DNA of 64,000 bases from Dasania sp. GY-MA-18 (GTDB lineage Bacteria > Pseudomonadota > Gammaproteobacteria > Pseudomonadales > Dasaniaceae), in assembly GCF_024734385.1 (NCBI RefSeq), contig NZ_JANHAP010000002.1, positions 1-64,000 on the forward strand, written 5' to 3'. The notes beneath the pieces are model-generated. The model was given only the letters and a program-made list of their open reading frames with translations. It ran no database searches and had not been told where the DNA came from. Both the position numbers and the translations under genes were made by a program. Below, one piece after another: positions 1 to 8,822 of the stretch. Each line of letters begins with the position of its first letter. Within the stretch, counting starts at the first letter, position 1.

Positions 1-657
1 TTCAATAATAGTGTCGGCATAAAACTGGCTGGAATAGTGAAAGTTTTCGGGTAGTTTATTGAGTTTTTTACCGTTTTCTCTGTAGGGTGCTTTGGCCTCT
101 GGAGTGGGGGCGTAGGCTGGCTTCATATCCTGAAAGTGGCTGGCGCCGCCGCTTAGCATGGCAAAGCTACGGTCAAAGCCAAACTGAGCTGGGCTGTTGT
201 GCTCATCCAAACCTAGGTGCCATTTACCCGCCATATAGGTGCGGTAGCCTGCGTCTTGTAACAGGCTTGCCACGGTCACCACCCGTTTATTAAGGTGGCC
301 TTCATAACCGGGTTGCCCCATCTGGTTAGGGGCTAGCTCTTCATGCATATTGCCTAAGCCAGCTTTATGATTATCCACCCCAGTTAATAACATGGCGCGT
401 GTGGGTGAACAGGTGGGCGCAGCTTGAAAATTGCTAAAACGTATACCTTGATAGGCCAGAGCATCTAAATTAGGTGTAGCTATTTCGCTGCCAAAACTGC
501 CTAGGTCGGTAAAGCCCATATCATCGACTACGATTAGCAGAATGTTAGGGGCAGTGGTCTCGGGTGCCTGGTCCATAGCGTTAGTCCATGGCGAGCAGAG
601 TAGCAATAGCCACAGCATTTGCTTGAACAGTTTGTAAGGGGCGAGGGTTTTATTCAT
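1..657 (-). CDS. Arylsulfatase-type sulfatase, N-terminal part (runs off window start)
   Basis: This is the first 219 codons of a sulfatase; the rest lies beyond the window edge. An N-terminal hydrophobic segment (about residues 13-21) looks like a signal peptide, so the enzyme probably acts in the periplasm or outside the cell. The metal-binding start NILLIVVDDMG (Asp45, Asp46) and the formylglycine signature CSPTR (Cys83, Arg87) are both present, followed by MAGKWHLG, the next conserved sulfatase block. The family hydrolyses sulfate esters once Cys is converted to formylglycine; the substrate cannot be read here. It lies downstream of, and on the same strand as, a TonB-dependent receptor, but two hairpins separate them, so co-transcription is doubtful. 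The ATG at 657 is the only start that leaves a signal peptide. Confidence 0.9.
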   Translation of the reverse strand, partial: MNKTLAPYKLFKQMLWLLLLCSPWTNAMDQAPETTAPNILLIVVDDMGFTDLGSFGSEIATPNLDALAYQGIRFSNFQAAPTCSPTRAMLLTGVDNHKAGLGNMHEELAPNQMGQPGYEGHLNKRVVTVASLLQDAGYRTYMAGKWHLGLDEHNSPAQFGFDRSFAMLSGGASHFQDMKPAYAPTPEAKAPYRENGKKLNKLPENFHYSSQFYADTIIE

Positions 658-722
658 TGAATACTCACTTGTTATAGCATGCTAATCGATATGTTTATTA
701 GTAATAGTGGCGGAGTTTACAT

Positions 723-752
723 AAAAAAGGAAACCATAGGGTTTCCTTTTTT
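723..752 (-). terminator. Rho-independent terminator after TonB-dependent receptor
   Basis: A perfect 12-bp inverted repeat (arms 723-734 and 741-752, loop CATAGG) has A-rich and T-rich outer ends, so it can end transcripts in either direction. It lies between the receptor gene and the sulfatase gene, both on the minus strand. Confidence 0.75.
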
Positions 753-766
753 AGTTGTAATAGTTA

Positions 767-796
767 TTCGATACGCTTAACGCTAAGCGTATCGAA
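767..796. repeat. 13-bp perfect inverted repeat downstream of receptor gene
   Basis: Arms TTCGATACGCTTA (767-779) and its exact complement (784-796) are separated by a 4-base loop. There is no T-run, so it could be a first stem of a two-part terminator, an mRNA-stabilising hairpin or a dispersed palindrome. It lies 32 bases after the receptor stop codon. Confidence 0.6.
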
Positions 797-827
797 ACAC
801 CCAAAGTTTTGGGTGAATACGGCTAGC

Positions 828-3035
828 TTAGTCACCAAAGTTATAGGTGGCGGTGATGCCAAAAGTGCGTGGTGGTGCATACACTTCTTGGGTAAAGCCA
901 AAGCCATCGCCTATAAAGACATCCAGTATAGCCAAGTCTAAGTGATACAGGCGATATTCTTCATCAGTGAAGTTTTTAACCCAAGCGCTGTATTTCCAGG
1001 CACCATCTTCAGTGGTGTAGGTTACGTTGGCATTACCCACAAAGTAGCCGTCCTCTTTTGATGAGGGGTTGTTGGTACCTTCCAGATATTGCTCGCCGGT
1101 ATAGGCGCCGTCAACTTGTGCGGTAAATTCACCACCCATGGCTTCCCAGTTGTATCGTACTAAAGCGTTGGCGCTAAATTCGGGTGCATTGGGTAATTCA
1201 ACATCTTCATGATCTATGCCCAGTGCGGTAGGGGCACCATCAACTTCTGAATCTATCACCGATAAGCCCAGTACTATGTCCCAGCTTTCATTTGGGGTAA
1301 TAAACAATTCTACTTCACCACCGCGGTTAGTTGCATCGCGGTTAACCACTTGTGGGGTTGCATTTAGCAGTGAGAATTGTTGATAGTCTTGATAATCGTA
1401 ATAGAACAGGGTGGTGTTGATACGGGCCACGCCGTCTTTTAATGTGAGTTTGCTACCTATTTCGTATGCATGTAAAACTTCTTCATCGTGTTTGAAGTCT
1501 TCTACAGTTACAGAGCGGTTAGGTGACCAGTTACCACCTTTGATGCCGCGGTTATACGAAACAAAGTAAAGATCGTCAGCTTCACTGGTGTAGTTTAACT
1601 GCAATCTAGCTGCATAATCACCGTAATCTATAGTGTTAACACCCGAGATATCTTGCACTTGTGCTACTGGGCCTAAGCCATCGTCGGATCCGTCAGGGTT
1701 GCGTGAATCATCAGTGGTTAACATGTCTATGTCTTTATCATCCTGTGACCAGCGGTAACCCACTATGGCGGTCCAGTTGTAATCAAAGTCATATTCCATT
1801 TGACCAAAAATAGACCAGTTGGTTGAGTCTAATGTGGTGCTGGTTACCGCGGTATTATAAGTAGGGGTAATCACATTACCATCGGCTATAGACTGATAGT
1901 CGCCTTCTATATCTAAATAGAACAAGCCAGTACTCCAGCGGAAGTCGTCGTGGTCACCAGAAAGACGTATCTCTTGTGACCACTGGCTGTATTCTGCTTC
2001 AGTAGAAAAGTCGAATATGGCACCGGTGACTGCACTGGGAGTACCGTCAGCGTCTTCCAAATAAAACTTATCCATTTCCAGCGAGTTGGTGATAGATACT
2101 AGCTGCAGGGTGTCAGAAATTTCCCAGGATAATTTACCTGTGATGCTGGTAGATTCACGCTCAAAATAGCCACCATCAGAAAAATCTTCATGGGGGTCTG
2201 GGCTGGGGGCGCTAGTGGGTGTTGCTAAACCTAAGTCGGTGACGTCTGCATCTTGGATAACATAGACACCGGTAGGTACATCGCTATCTTCTGAATAGCT
2301 GGCAATTAAATCAGCAACAATAGTGTCGCCTATATCAAATTGTAGGGCGCCGCGCACTACATAGCCGTCAGCACCTTGTTGGTCGCGTTGTCCTACTTTG
2401 TTTTCTATATAGCCATCGGCTTCTTCCCAGCGTGCTGCTAAACGACCGCGAATACCATCGGCTAAACCACCGCCTACGGCGCCTTCTATAGATTTTCTAT
2501 CAAAGCTACCCAGTGAGCCTTTGACATAACCGTTTAAATTATCGGAGGAGGCAATGTTAGTTGCATAATGAATCAAGCCGCCAGTTGCATTGCGCCCAAA
2601 TAGTGTACCTTGTGGGCCACGTAAAACCTCGACCCTTTCCATATCAAAAAGTTGCCCGTTGATGGCGTTCATACTACCTACATAGGCGTCGTTAATATAA
2701 ACAGCGACAGGGGCTTCTAAGTTATCCTGAAAGTTGTTTTGAGAAATGCCGCGTAAGTTAAAGGCGGTAAATGCTGGGGTAAAAGATTGTAGCTGTAAGC
2801 CGGGAACTTGTTGAATAATGTCGGTGGTGTTAACCATACCTAAGGCATCCATTTGATCACCGCTAAAAGCAGAAACCGAAAGGCCTATGTCCTGAATGTT
2901 TTCTATACGTTTTTGTGAGGTAACAAAAACCTCTTCCAATACTGAGGCGCTGGCCCCAGTAGATGCGCAGCTTAAGGCGACGAGGCTGGCACTTATTGCC
3001 CTGCTGAGGCTGGAACGGTGTATTAATTGACTCAT
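828..3035 (-). CDS. TonB-dependent outer-membrane receptor
   Basis: The 735-residue protein has an N-terminal signal peptide (about 1-30), then a plug domain starting at EVFVTSQKR. The plug contains the usual VPGL, NLRGI and VEVLRGPQGTLFGRNATGG blocks (roughly residues 35-170). The remainder is a beta-barrel with many aromatic, alternating strands ending in RTFGITATYNFGD. Such receptors pull scarce substrates through the outer membrane using TonB energy. The EVFVTSQKR form is common in large marine families, where these receptors bind varied organic substrates rather than only siderophores. It stands alone, divergent from an aldehyde dehydrogenase gene across 657 bp. The substrate is unknown; the neighbouring sulfatase and amine genes are the only hints. 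Confidence 0.93.
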   Translation of the reverse strand: MSQLIHRSSLSRAISASLVALSCASTGASASVLEEVFVTSQKRIENIQDIGLSVSAFSGDQMDALGMVNTTDIIQQVPGLQLQSFTPAFTAFNLRGISQNNFQDNLEAPVAVYINDAYVGSMNAINGQLFDMERVEVLRGPQGTLFGRNATGGLIHYATNIASSDNLNGYVKGSLGSFDRKSIEGAVGGGLADGIRGRLAARWEEADGYIENKVGQRDQQGADGYVVRGALQFDIGDTIVADLIASYSEDSDVPTGVYVIQDADVTDLGLATPTSAPSPDPHEDFSDGGYFERESTSITGKLSWEISDTLQLVSITNSLEMDKFYLEDADGTPSAVTGAIFDFSTEAEYSQWSQEIRLSGDHDDFRWSTGLFYLDIEGDYQSIADGNVITPTYNTAVTSTTLDSTNWSIFGQMEYDFDYNWTAIVGYRWSQDDKDIDMLTTDDSRNPDGSDDGLGPVAQVQDISGVNTIDYGDYAARLQLNYTSEADDLYFVSYNRGIKGGNWSPNRSVTVEDFKHDEEVLHAYEIGSKLTLKDGVARINTTLFYYDYQDYQQFSLLNATPQVVNRDATNRGGEVELFITPNESWDIVLGLSVIDSEVDGAPTALGIDHEDVELPNAPEFSANALVRYNWEAMGGEFTAQVDGAYTGEQYLEGTNNPSSKEDGYFVGNANVTYTTEDGAWKYSAWVKNFTDEEYRLYHLDLAILDVFIGDGFGFTQEVYAPPRTFGITATYNFGD

Positions 3036-3692
3036 ACGGTTTCTCCCGGTTTACCGCTAATAATTAAAACTAAAATTTAATTATCAACAATAGCTAGTTT
3101 AGGCTTAGGTATTATTATTTTAGATTTTCCCATGAGGTTTTATTTCTCGTGGCGCCATCTAATTAGTTGTTATATCTATCTTTTCTACCCACTGACTAAT
3201 TAATTTGTGAACATTTAAATGATCATTAATAGCACAGGGTTAAGTGATATTAGGTCGTTAACAGTGATCTGGGTATCATCTATATTGTTGATTTGATGGA
3301 AAGTTTGAAGATTATTTTTGTATATGGATTCAAGCAATAAGTGGGCAATCTTTTAGGTGTTTTTGCGATATTTCTTTCTGTAAATCGGATTATTTTATAA
3401 GTCATCTATTTGGATGATATTAATATTTTGGTTGGCTAAGTAATGTTTACTCTGTGCTAGCTACTTATATATCTTTTATGTCTCATTGGCAGCCCAAGCT
3501 GCCTTTTTTATACCTGAGAAGATAATGTAAGTGCTTGTTTATTAAAATATAAAAATGTGTTGATAGTGGATTATTGGTTGGCGGCTAATTTATTTTGGCT
3601 GCCACATAAACGCCTTACTAGACGCTGTCGAGTTTAATCATAATTGTTACTTAGCAAGCTATATAACGAACACACATAAGGATACAGGTCTC
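3036..3692. other. AT-rich intergenic region between divergent genes
   Basis: This 657-bp stretch lies between the receptor gene (minus) and the aldehyde dehydrogenase gene (plus). I found no convincing ORF. It should hold the promoters of both directions. The only structure I can point to is the hairpin at 3488-3509. Confidence 0.6.
3488..3509 (+). terminator. Small terminator-like hairpin in the intergenic region
   Basis: GGCAG (3488-3492) pairs with CTGCC (3499-3503) around a 6-base loop and is followed by six T. It points along the plus strand, yet no plus-strand gene lies upstream. It would end a short untranslated RNA or act as an attenuator about 185 bp before the dehydrogenase start. 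Confidence 0.4.
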
Positions 3693-5099
3693 ATGAGAAA
3701 ATACGATGCAATTATAGGTGGCTTTAAGGCAGATTGTGCTGAGTGGCGTGCCGTTATCAACCCCGCAACGGAAGAGGTAGTGGGTGAGTACCCTGTTTGT
3801 AGTCAGGAGCAATTGGACAAGGCGGTGGCAGTAGCTAATGATGCTTTTGTAAGTTGGTCAAAAACACCCGATAAAACCCGTGTTGACGCCCTTAATGCCA
3901 TGGCGGATTTTGTTGAGGCGAATGCCGAAGAATTAGCAAATTTATTAACTCAGGAGCAGGGTAAGCCGTTAAAAGGTGTGGGCTCAGAATTTGAGCTGCA
4001 AGGCTGTATTGGTTGGCTGCGTGCTACTGCCGGTATGTCGCTGCCCGTAAAAACCTTAGAAGACAGCGATGAGCGTTTAGCTTTGTTATATCGCAAACCG
4101 GTAGGTGTGGTCGCTTCAGTTACACCTTGGAACTGGCCGTTAATGATAGCGATTTGGCATATTGCCCCAGCAATACGTGTAGGCTGTACCGTTGTGATCA
4201 AGCCCGCCTCAAATACGCCTTTAAGCACTTTGCGAATGATAGAGATCTTAAACGAGGCGCTGCCTAGCGGCGTGTTGAATATAGTGACGGGTGATGTGGG
4301 CCATCAACTACCCAGCCACCCCGGCATTGATAAAGTGGTATTTACTGGCTCTACCCCAGTGGGCAAAAAGGTCATGGCTAATGCTGCCGAGGGCTTAAAG
4401 CGTATTACCTTAGAGTTGGGTGGCAATGATGCGGGTATTGTTTTACCAGATGCGAATATTTCTGAAATTGCCGAAGGTTTGTTTTGGGGCGGCTTTATTA
4501 ATAATGGCCAAACCTGTGGCGCGCTAAAGCGCTTGTATGTGCATGAGTCACAATACCAAGAGGTTTGCGAGGCGTTAACGGCTATAGCCACCAATATGCC
4601 CATGGGTAATGGCTTAGATGAAAATAATATATTTGGCCCTATTCAAAATAAAAACCAGTTTAACTTAGTGAGGGAGCTGGTGGATGACGCTAAAGCACAG
4701 GGCGGGCGTATTTTGTGTGGTGGCGAACCTCTTGAAGGTAAGGGCTATTTCTATCCTTTGACGCTAGTGGCGGACGTTACCGATGGCATGCGCATAGTCG
4801 ATGAGGAGCAGTTTGGCCCAGCCTTACCGATTATCAAATATAGCGATGTGGATGACGCCATTAAAAGAGCAAATAGCTCTGATATGGGCTTGGGTGGTTC
4901 GGTTTGGTCTAGTGATATAGATAAAGCCAGAGAAATCGCCTGCCAAATCGAGAGCGGCACCGTATGGATAAATAACCACGGCCCAGTGTTTCCGCACATA
5001 CCTTTTGGTGGTGTGAAGAGCTCAGGTATAGGTGTGGAGTTTGGTATAGAAGGCTTAGAGGAATATACCACTATGCAGTCTATGCATATTCCTAAATAA
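3693..5099 (+). CDS. NAD(P)-dependent aldehyde dehydrogenase
   Basis: The 468-residue protein has normal length for the ALDH superfamily. Visible blocks in order are VTPWNWPL (about 143-150), the cofactor-binding KPAS (170-173), the Rossmann-loop VFTGSTPVGK (216-225), the general-base Glu241 in ELGGND, and the nucleophile Cys275 in NNGQTCG. It oxidises an aldehyde to a carboxylate in the cytoplasm. The next gene on the same strand is an omega-aminotransferase, whose product would be an aldehyde, so the two probably form one amine-degradation route. The exact subfamily (semialdehyde, aminobutyraldehyde or general) cannot be fixed by eye. The ATG is preceded by AAGGATACAGGTCTC, giving a plausible but distant ribosome-binding site. 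Confidence 0.93.
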   Translation: MRKYDAIIGGFKADCAEWRAVINPATEEVVGEYPVCSQEQLDKAVAVANDAFVSWSKTPDKTRVDALNAMADFVEANAEELANLLTQEQGKPLKGVGSEFELQGCIGWLRATAGMSLPVKTLEDSDERLALLYRKPVGVVASVTPWNWPLMIAIWHIAPAIRVGCTVVIKPASNTPLSTLRMIEILNEALPSGVLNIVTGDVGHQLPSHPGIDKVVFTGSTPVGKKVMANAAEGLKRITLELGGNDAGIVLPDANISEIAEGLFWGGFINNGQTCGALKRLYVHESQYQEVCEALTAIATNMPMGNGLDENNIFGPIQNKNQFNLVRELVDDAKAQGGRILCGGEPLEGKGYFYPLTLVADVTDGMRIVDEEQFGPALPIIKYSDVDDAIKRANSSDMGLGGSVWSSDIDKAREIACQIESGTVWINNHGPVFPHIPFGGVKSSGIGVEFGIEGLEEYTTMQSMHIPK

Positions 5100-5118
5100 G
5101 CTATCTATACAGTGATTA

Positions 5119-5156
5119 CGCGCCTGAATTGCCGCTATTTAAGGGGTTCAGGCGCG
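5119..5156. repeat. Stem-loop between aldehyde dehydrogenase and aminotransferase
   Basis: A perfect 10-bp stem (5119-5128 with 5147-5156) has an 18-base loop and no T-run. It lies in the 216-bp gap between two co-directional genes. It could be a processing or partial termination site. Confidence 0.45.
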
Positions 5157-5315
5157 CTGTAGGCAGCATTCTTTTACCAGCAAAAGCTGAAATCTAGCGG
5201 CTAAAAACTGGCTATATCATCACTATAAACGATAGGCAGCTGCTGTAAGTTATATATTCTTTAGCTTTACCAGTATGTAAATACGTCACTTCTAATTAGA
5301 ACGAGTGTAAATATT

Positions 5316-6656
5316 ATGAGTAATTACTCTAAAGATTTTTGGCATCCCATGTCGCATCCCAATGAAATAAAACAGCGTGAGTCTATCCACGTTGTGAGTG
5401 GCGATGGTGTTTATATTAAAGATGATAAAGGCAACGAGTTACTGGATGGCGTAGCTGGCCTATGGTGTGTAAACGTAGGTCATAATCGACCCGAAATGAA
5501 ACAGGCGATTATGAAGCAGCTGGATGAGCTGGAGTACTTTCAGCTATTTGATGGCGTTTCTCATCCGCGTGCTACAGAAATGGCCGCTAAGCTGGTTAAA
5601 ATGACTGAGCCAGAAAACATGAAGCGTGCTTTCTTCACTTCTGGTGGCTCCGACTCGGTAGAAACTGCACTTAAGCTCGCTCGCCAATACCATATTATTA
5701 ATGGCCAGCCTGAGCGTAAAAAGTTTATCTCCTTAAGAAATGCCTACCACGGCTTGCACTTTGGTGGTTTGTCAGTTGGCGGCATTAACGCTTTCCGTCG
5801 CAATTATGAGCCCTTGCTTAACAATACTGTTAATGTGGATGCGCCTTGGTTGTACCGCAACCCTTGGAACTGCGAAGACCCAGACCAGCTGGCCCAATTG
5901 TGTGCCGACCAGCTAGCGCAAGAAATTGAATACCAAATGCCTGATACCGTTGCCGCCTTTATAGCCGAGCCAGTAATGGGCGCCGGTGGTGTAATTGTGC
6001 CGCCCGAAAAATATTGGCCATTAGTACGCGAAGTCTGTGACCGCTATGGTATCTTGTTAATTGCTGACGAAGTAGTAACCGGCTTTGGCCGCTCTGGCTC
6101 TATGTTTGGCAGCCGTGGCTGGGGCGTAGCGCCCGATATGATGTGTTTGGCTAAAGGTATCTCTTCGGGCTACATCCCCTTGGGTGCGGTAATGATCAAC
6201 GAGCGCATGGAAAAAGCCTGGGATAACAATGCCGATTTTAACGGTGTGATTATGACTGGCTATACTTACTCGGGCCACCCCGTAGCTTGTGCAGCAGGTA
6301 TTGCGTCATTGGATATTGTTGAAAATGAAAACCTGCCAGAAAATGCTAAAGTACAAGGTGCCTACTTGTTGAATAAGCTGCAAGGCTTTGCCGATAAGTT
6401 TGCCAAAGTGGGTGAAGTGCGCGGTAAGGGCTTAATGCTGGCTATAGACTTAGTAGACGATAAAGTCACTCGCCAGCCTATAGATCCTACTAGTGGCTAT
6501 GCTAACCGAGTAGCTGATATTGCGCGTGAGCAAGGTGTATTGGTACGCCCTGTGGGCACTAAGATTATCTTGTCGCCACCGTTAACGTTCCAGCAAGAGC
6601 ACTGCGATAAAATTGCAGAGGCTTTAGATAAAGCATTTAGTACGGTAAAAGACTAA
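5316..6656 (+). CDS. Class III PLP-dependent omega-aminotransferase (amine or beta-alanine:pyruvate type)
   Basis: This is a 446-residue fold-type I aminotransferase. The PLP-binding blocks are clear: TSGGSDSVETALKLAR (about 108-123), the Asp251-Glu252-Val pair in IADEVVTGFGRSG, and the Schiff-base Lys280 in CLAKGISSGYIPLGA. The N-terminal FWHPMSHPNE and LLDGVAGLWCVNVGH blocks are typical of the pyruvate-dependent omega-aminotransferase group that includes SpuC-like putrescine transaminases and beta-alanine:pyruvate transaminases. It would transfer a terminal amino group from a diamine or omega-amino acid to pyruvate, leaving an aldehyde. The upstream dehydrogenase and downstream MFS transporter fit an uptake-and-degradation unit. 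The exact amine is not deducible. Confidence 0.92.
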   Translation: MSNYSKDFWHPMSHPNEIKQRESIHVVSGDGVYIKDDKGNELLDGVAGLWCVNVGHNRPEMKQAIMKQLDELEYFQLFDGVSHPRATEMAAKLVKMTEPENMKRAFFTSGGSDSVETALKLARQYHIINGQPERKKFISLRNAYHGLHFGGLSVGGINAFRRNYEPLLNNTVNVDAPWLYRNPWNCEDPDQLAQLCADQLAQEIEYQMPDTVAAFIAEPVMGAGGVIVPPEKYWPLVREVCDRYGILLIADEVVTGFGRSGSMFGSRGWGVAPDMMCLAKGISSGYIPLGAVMINERMEKAWDNNADFNGVIMTGYTYSGHPVACAAGIASLDIVENENLPENAKVQGAYLLNKLQGFADKFAKVGEVRGKGLMLAIDLVDDKVTRQPIDPTSGYANRVADIAREQGVLVRPVGTKIILSPPLTFQQEHCDKIAEALDKAFSTVKD

Positions 6657-6681
6657 TAGGCCTAGTTGCTTTATAGTGAAC

Positions 6682-6719
6682 ATATTCCACCGCCAAGCTA
6701 GCGCTTGGCGGTGGAATAT
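6682..6719 (+). terminator. 17-bp perfect hairpin after aminotransferase gene
   Basis: The arms 6682-6698 and 6703-6719 are perfectly complementary with a 4-base loop (TAGC). The GC-rich upper stem suits a terminator, but only an AT-mixed tail follows, so termination may be partial. It separates the aminotransferase from the MFS gene. Confidence 0.55.
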
Positions 6720-6751
6720 TAATAATAATTATTAAGTAGAACGAGGGCTTT

Positions 6752-7957
6752 ATGACAGCTTATCTGGGTTCTAAAGAAACGATTATTGATATAAATACAC
6801 CGAAATCTATTATTGCGGTGTTATTTTTAGCTGTTGCCGGTGCCTGTATGTTCATATTACAGCCGGTTTATGTTCAAGGCCTAGTTGGCTATTTGAAATT
6901 TTCGGAAAGCGATGCTGGGGTAATCACCTCGGCTGAAATGTTTGGTTTAGCCGCTACGGCAGTTGTTACAAACTTTATTATTAATCTTGTTAATTGGCGT
7001 GTTCTTACCCTAATTTTTATTGCTTTAGCTACGCTGGGTAATGTGTTATCGGTAGGGGTGACAGATATCAATGTGTTAATAATGGCCAGGGTTGTTGCCG
7101 GTTTGGGTTGTGGTGGGTTAATTAGCATTACATTTATCATGATGGGATTAACACTGCGTAGCGATAGAAACTTAGCGCTAATAGTTGTTTGTGTGCTTAC
7201 TTATGGCGCGCTGGGTTTGTTTGTGATGCCTAGTGTGTTTCATCACTTTTCGGTTGATGGTGTGCTAATTTTCTTCTCAGCTTTCTGTGCTAGCTGTTTA
7301 CTGTTTGTGGGCTATTTGCCATGTAGTCATCAAATGCATGAAGAGGCTGTGACTGAGGCATCTAGCTACTCAATGCCGATAAAGCTTTTATCTTTATTAG
7401 GTGTGCTAGCTTACAATTTGGCTATAGGGATTGTTTGGGTTTATATGTTCTTAGTGGGTACGGATGCCGGCATTAAAGAGCAAACCGTGGCCAATGTTTT
7501 AACTGTATCTCAAATTTTGGGTATAGCAGGAGCTTTCCTAGTGGTGGTATTTGAGAGACGTTTTGGTCGCCACTTGCCACTGTTAGCTGGGATAGTAGGC
7601 AGTGCACTGGCTATAGGTCTATTGTTAGGCAAACCGGATTTTATACTGTTCACCTTGGGTGTATGCGCCTTTAACTTCCTGTGGAATTTTTCTATGCCCT
7701 ATATTTTTGCGGTGTTAGCAGATTTTGATGCTAGAGGGAAAATGGTCGCTGCAGGGGTTTCTTTGCAGTTAATAGGTTTTGCCTTTGGCCCGGCTATAGC
7801 CTCAGCCATGTTGGGCGATGCCAACTACAGCTTGGTCAATTCTATTGCAATAGCCCTGTTCTTACTTTCGGCTGTGTTACTGTTTCCTGGCCTGCGAGTA
7901 CAGGATAAGCAGTACGCAGCTGCGACTAATGGCTCATCGGTAGCTATGGGTAGTTAA
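6752..7957 (+). CDS. MFS-type transporter
   Basis: The 401-residue protein is almost wholly hydrophobic, with about twelve predicted membrane segments. The first begins around residue 20 (IIAVLFLAVAGACMFILQP). The loop after segment 2 and the VMARVVAGLGCGGLIS-like stretch (about 111-125) match the usual MFS layout. It sits in the inner membrane. Following the aminotransferase and dehydrogenase genes in the same direction, it most likely imports the amine or amino acid they degrade, but export cannot be excluded. The subfamily is not recognised. ACGAGGGC before the ATG gives a reasonable ribosome-binding site. Confidence 0.8.
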   Translation: MTAYLGSKETIIDINTPKSIIAVLFLAVAGACMFILQPVYVQGLVGYLKFSESDAGVITSAEMFGLAATAVVTNFIINLVNWRVLTLIFIALATLGNVLSVGVTDINVLIMARVVAGLGCGGLISITFIMMGLTLRSDRNLALIVVCVLTYGALGLFVMPSVFHHFSVDGVLIFFSAFCASCLLFVGYLPCSHQMHEEAVTEASSYSMPIKLLSLLGVLAYNLAIGIVWVYMFLVGTDAGIKEQTVANVLTVSQILGIAGAFLVVVFERRFGRHLPLLAGIVGSALAIGLLLGKPDFILFTLGVCAFNFLWNFSMPYIFAVLADFDARGKMVAAGVSLQLIGFAFGPAIASAMLGDANYSLVNSIAIALFLLSAVLLFPGLRVQDKQYAAATNGSSVAMGS

Positions 7958-7987
7958 TGCACTGCTAAATAATTGATGCTATATAGC

Positions 7988-8027
7988 AAAACGGCCGCCT
8001 CATAAAAATGGGGCGGCCGTTTTTTTT
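7988..8027. terminator. Bidirectional terminator between convergent genes
   Basis: AAAACGGCCGCC (7988-7999) pairs with GGCGGCCGTTTT (8012-8023), followed by more T. It lies between the MFS gene (plus) and a LuxR-type gene (minus) and can serve both. Confidence 0.85.
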
Positions 8028-8040
8028 GCTATGTGGCTAG

Positions 8041-8739
8041 TTAATGAGTTTGCTGGTTTAGCTCACGCAATATTTTTGAGATTAATTCATTGGTAGAGTG
8101 CACATCTACCTTTGGGTATATGTGTTGCAAATGTGTGCGTACAGTGGGCAGGCTGATATCCAGTTGCTTGGCAATGGTTTTATTGTCGGCACCGCTGAGA
8201 GCATACTCTAAAACATCCAGTTCGCGATTGGTTAAGCCATAATTTTCGGCAATATAGTCTCGCTCTGAGATACGGGCGGGCAGGTAGATACTGTTAAGTG
8301 AATACTCTAAAAAAGGTTGTATATTCCGCATGGTTTCTAGGTCTTTGCTATCAAACTCAGCCATGCTCTCATCCCTGAGTAAGGTTAGTATGGCAATAAT
8401 TTTGCCGTGATTTCTAAGGAATATATCGGCTACATGCACATAGCCATAGGGTTTAATAAAGTCTTGATAAAAAATGGAGTTAATCCATTTGTTATGCGGC
8501 ATGACGGTGTTGCTGCTAATAACGCTGGTATCGGTATGCTCAAATTTTGAGGGGTGCATAGGGTCTATAAATTCTAATTTATTATAATACTTTTGCTCCA
8601 TCTCATTTTTTATATTTAAACCCACAAAGCCTTTTTTATGCATATGTGGGTCGGTAATTAAAAAGCGCGCCGCCTTTATCCCTATAAGCTTTTGGGCTAA
8701 CTCTATACATTGCTTTTGGAATTCATCGGGGAAGTTCAT
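8041..8739 (-). CDS. LuxR-family transcriptional regulator (copy 1)
   Basis: The 232-residue regulator has an N-terminal sensor-like region (about 1-160) without an obvious receiver aspartate. A C-terminal LuxR/FixJ helix-turn-helix follows: LTNRELDVLEYALSGADNKTIAKQLDISLPTVRTHLQHIYPKVDV (about 170-215). It lies at the 3' end of the kinase / phospho-lyase gene run on the same strand. It is paralogous in length and layout to the regulator at 11312-12019: both share NFP.(E/Q)FQ(K/Q)Q near the start and FxPQ/IQPFxEYxLNxxYLPxR before the helix-turn-helix. It probably controls the surrounding catabolic genes in response to a substrate. The ligand is unknown. Confidence 0.85.
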   Translation of the reverse strand: MNFPDEFQKQCIELAQKLIGIKAARFLITDPHMHKKGFVGLNIKNEMEQKYYNKLEFIDPMHPSKFEHTDTSVISSNTVMPHNKWINSIFYQDFIKPYGYVHVADIFLRNHGKIIAILTLLRDESMAEFDSKDLETMRNIQPFLEYSLNSIYLPARISERDYIAENYGLTNRELDVLEYALSGADNKTIAKQLDISLPTVRTHLQHIYPKVDVHSTNELISKILRELNQQTH

Positions 8740-8822
8740 TCGCTTACCTATGGTTATTCTTTGATTTATTTTCCCATGAAGTGTTTAACTTGTTAAGTAC
8801 ATTATGCCCAATTATTTAAGCC

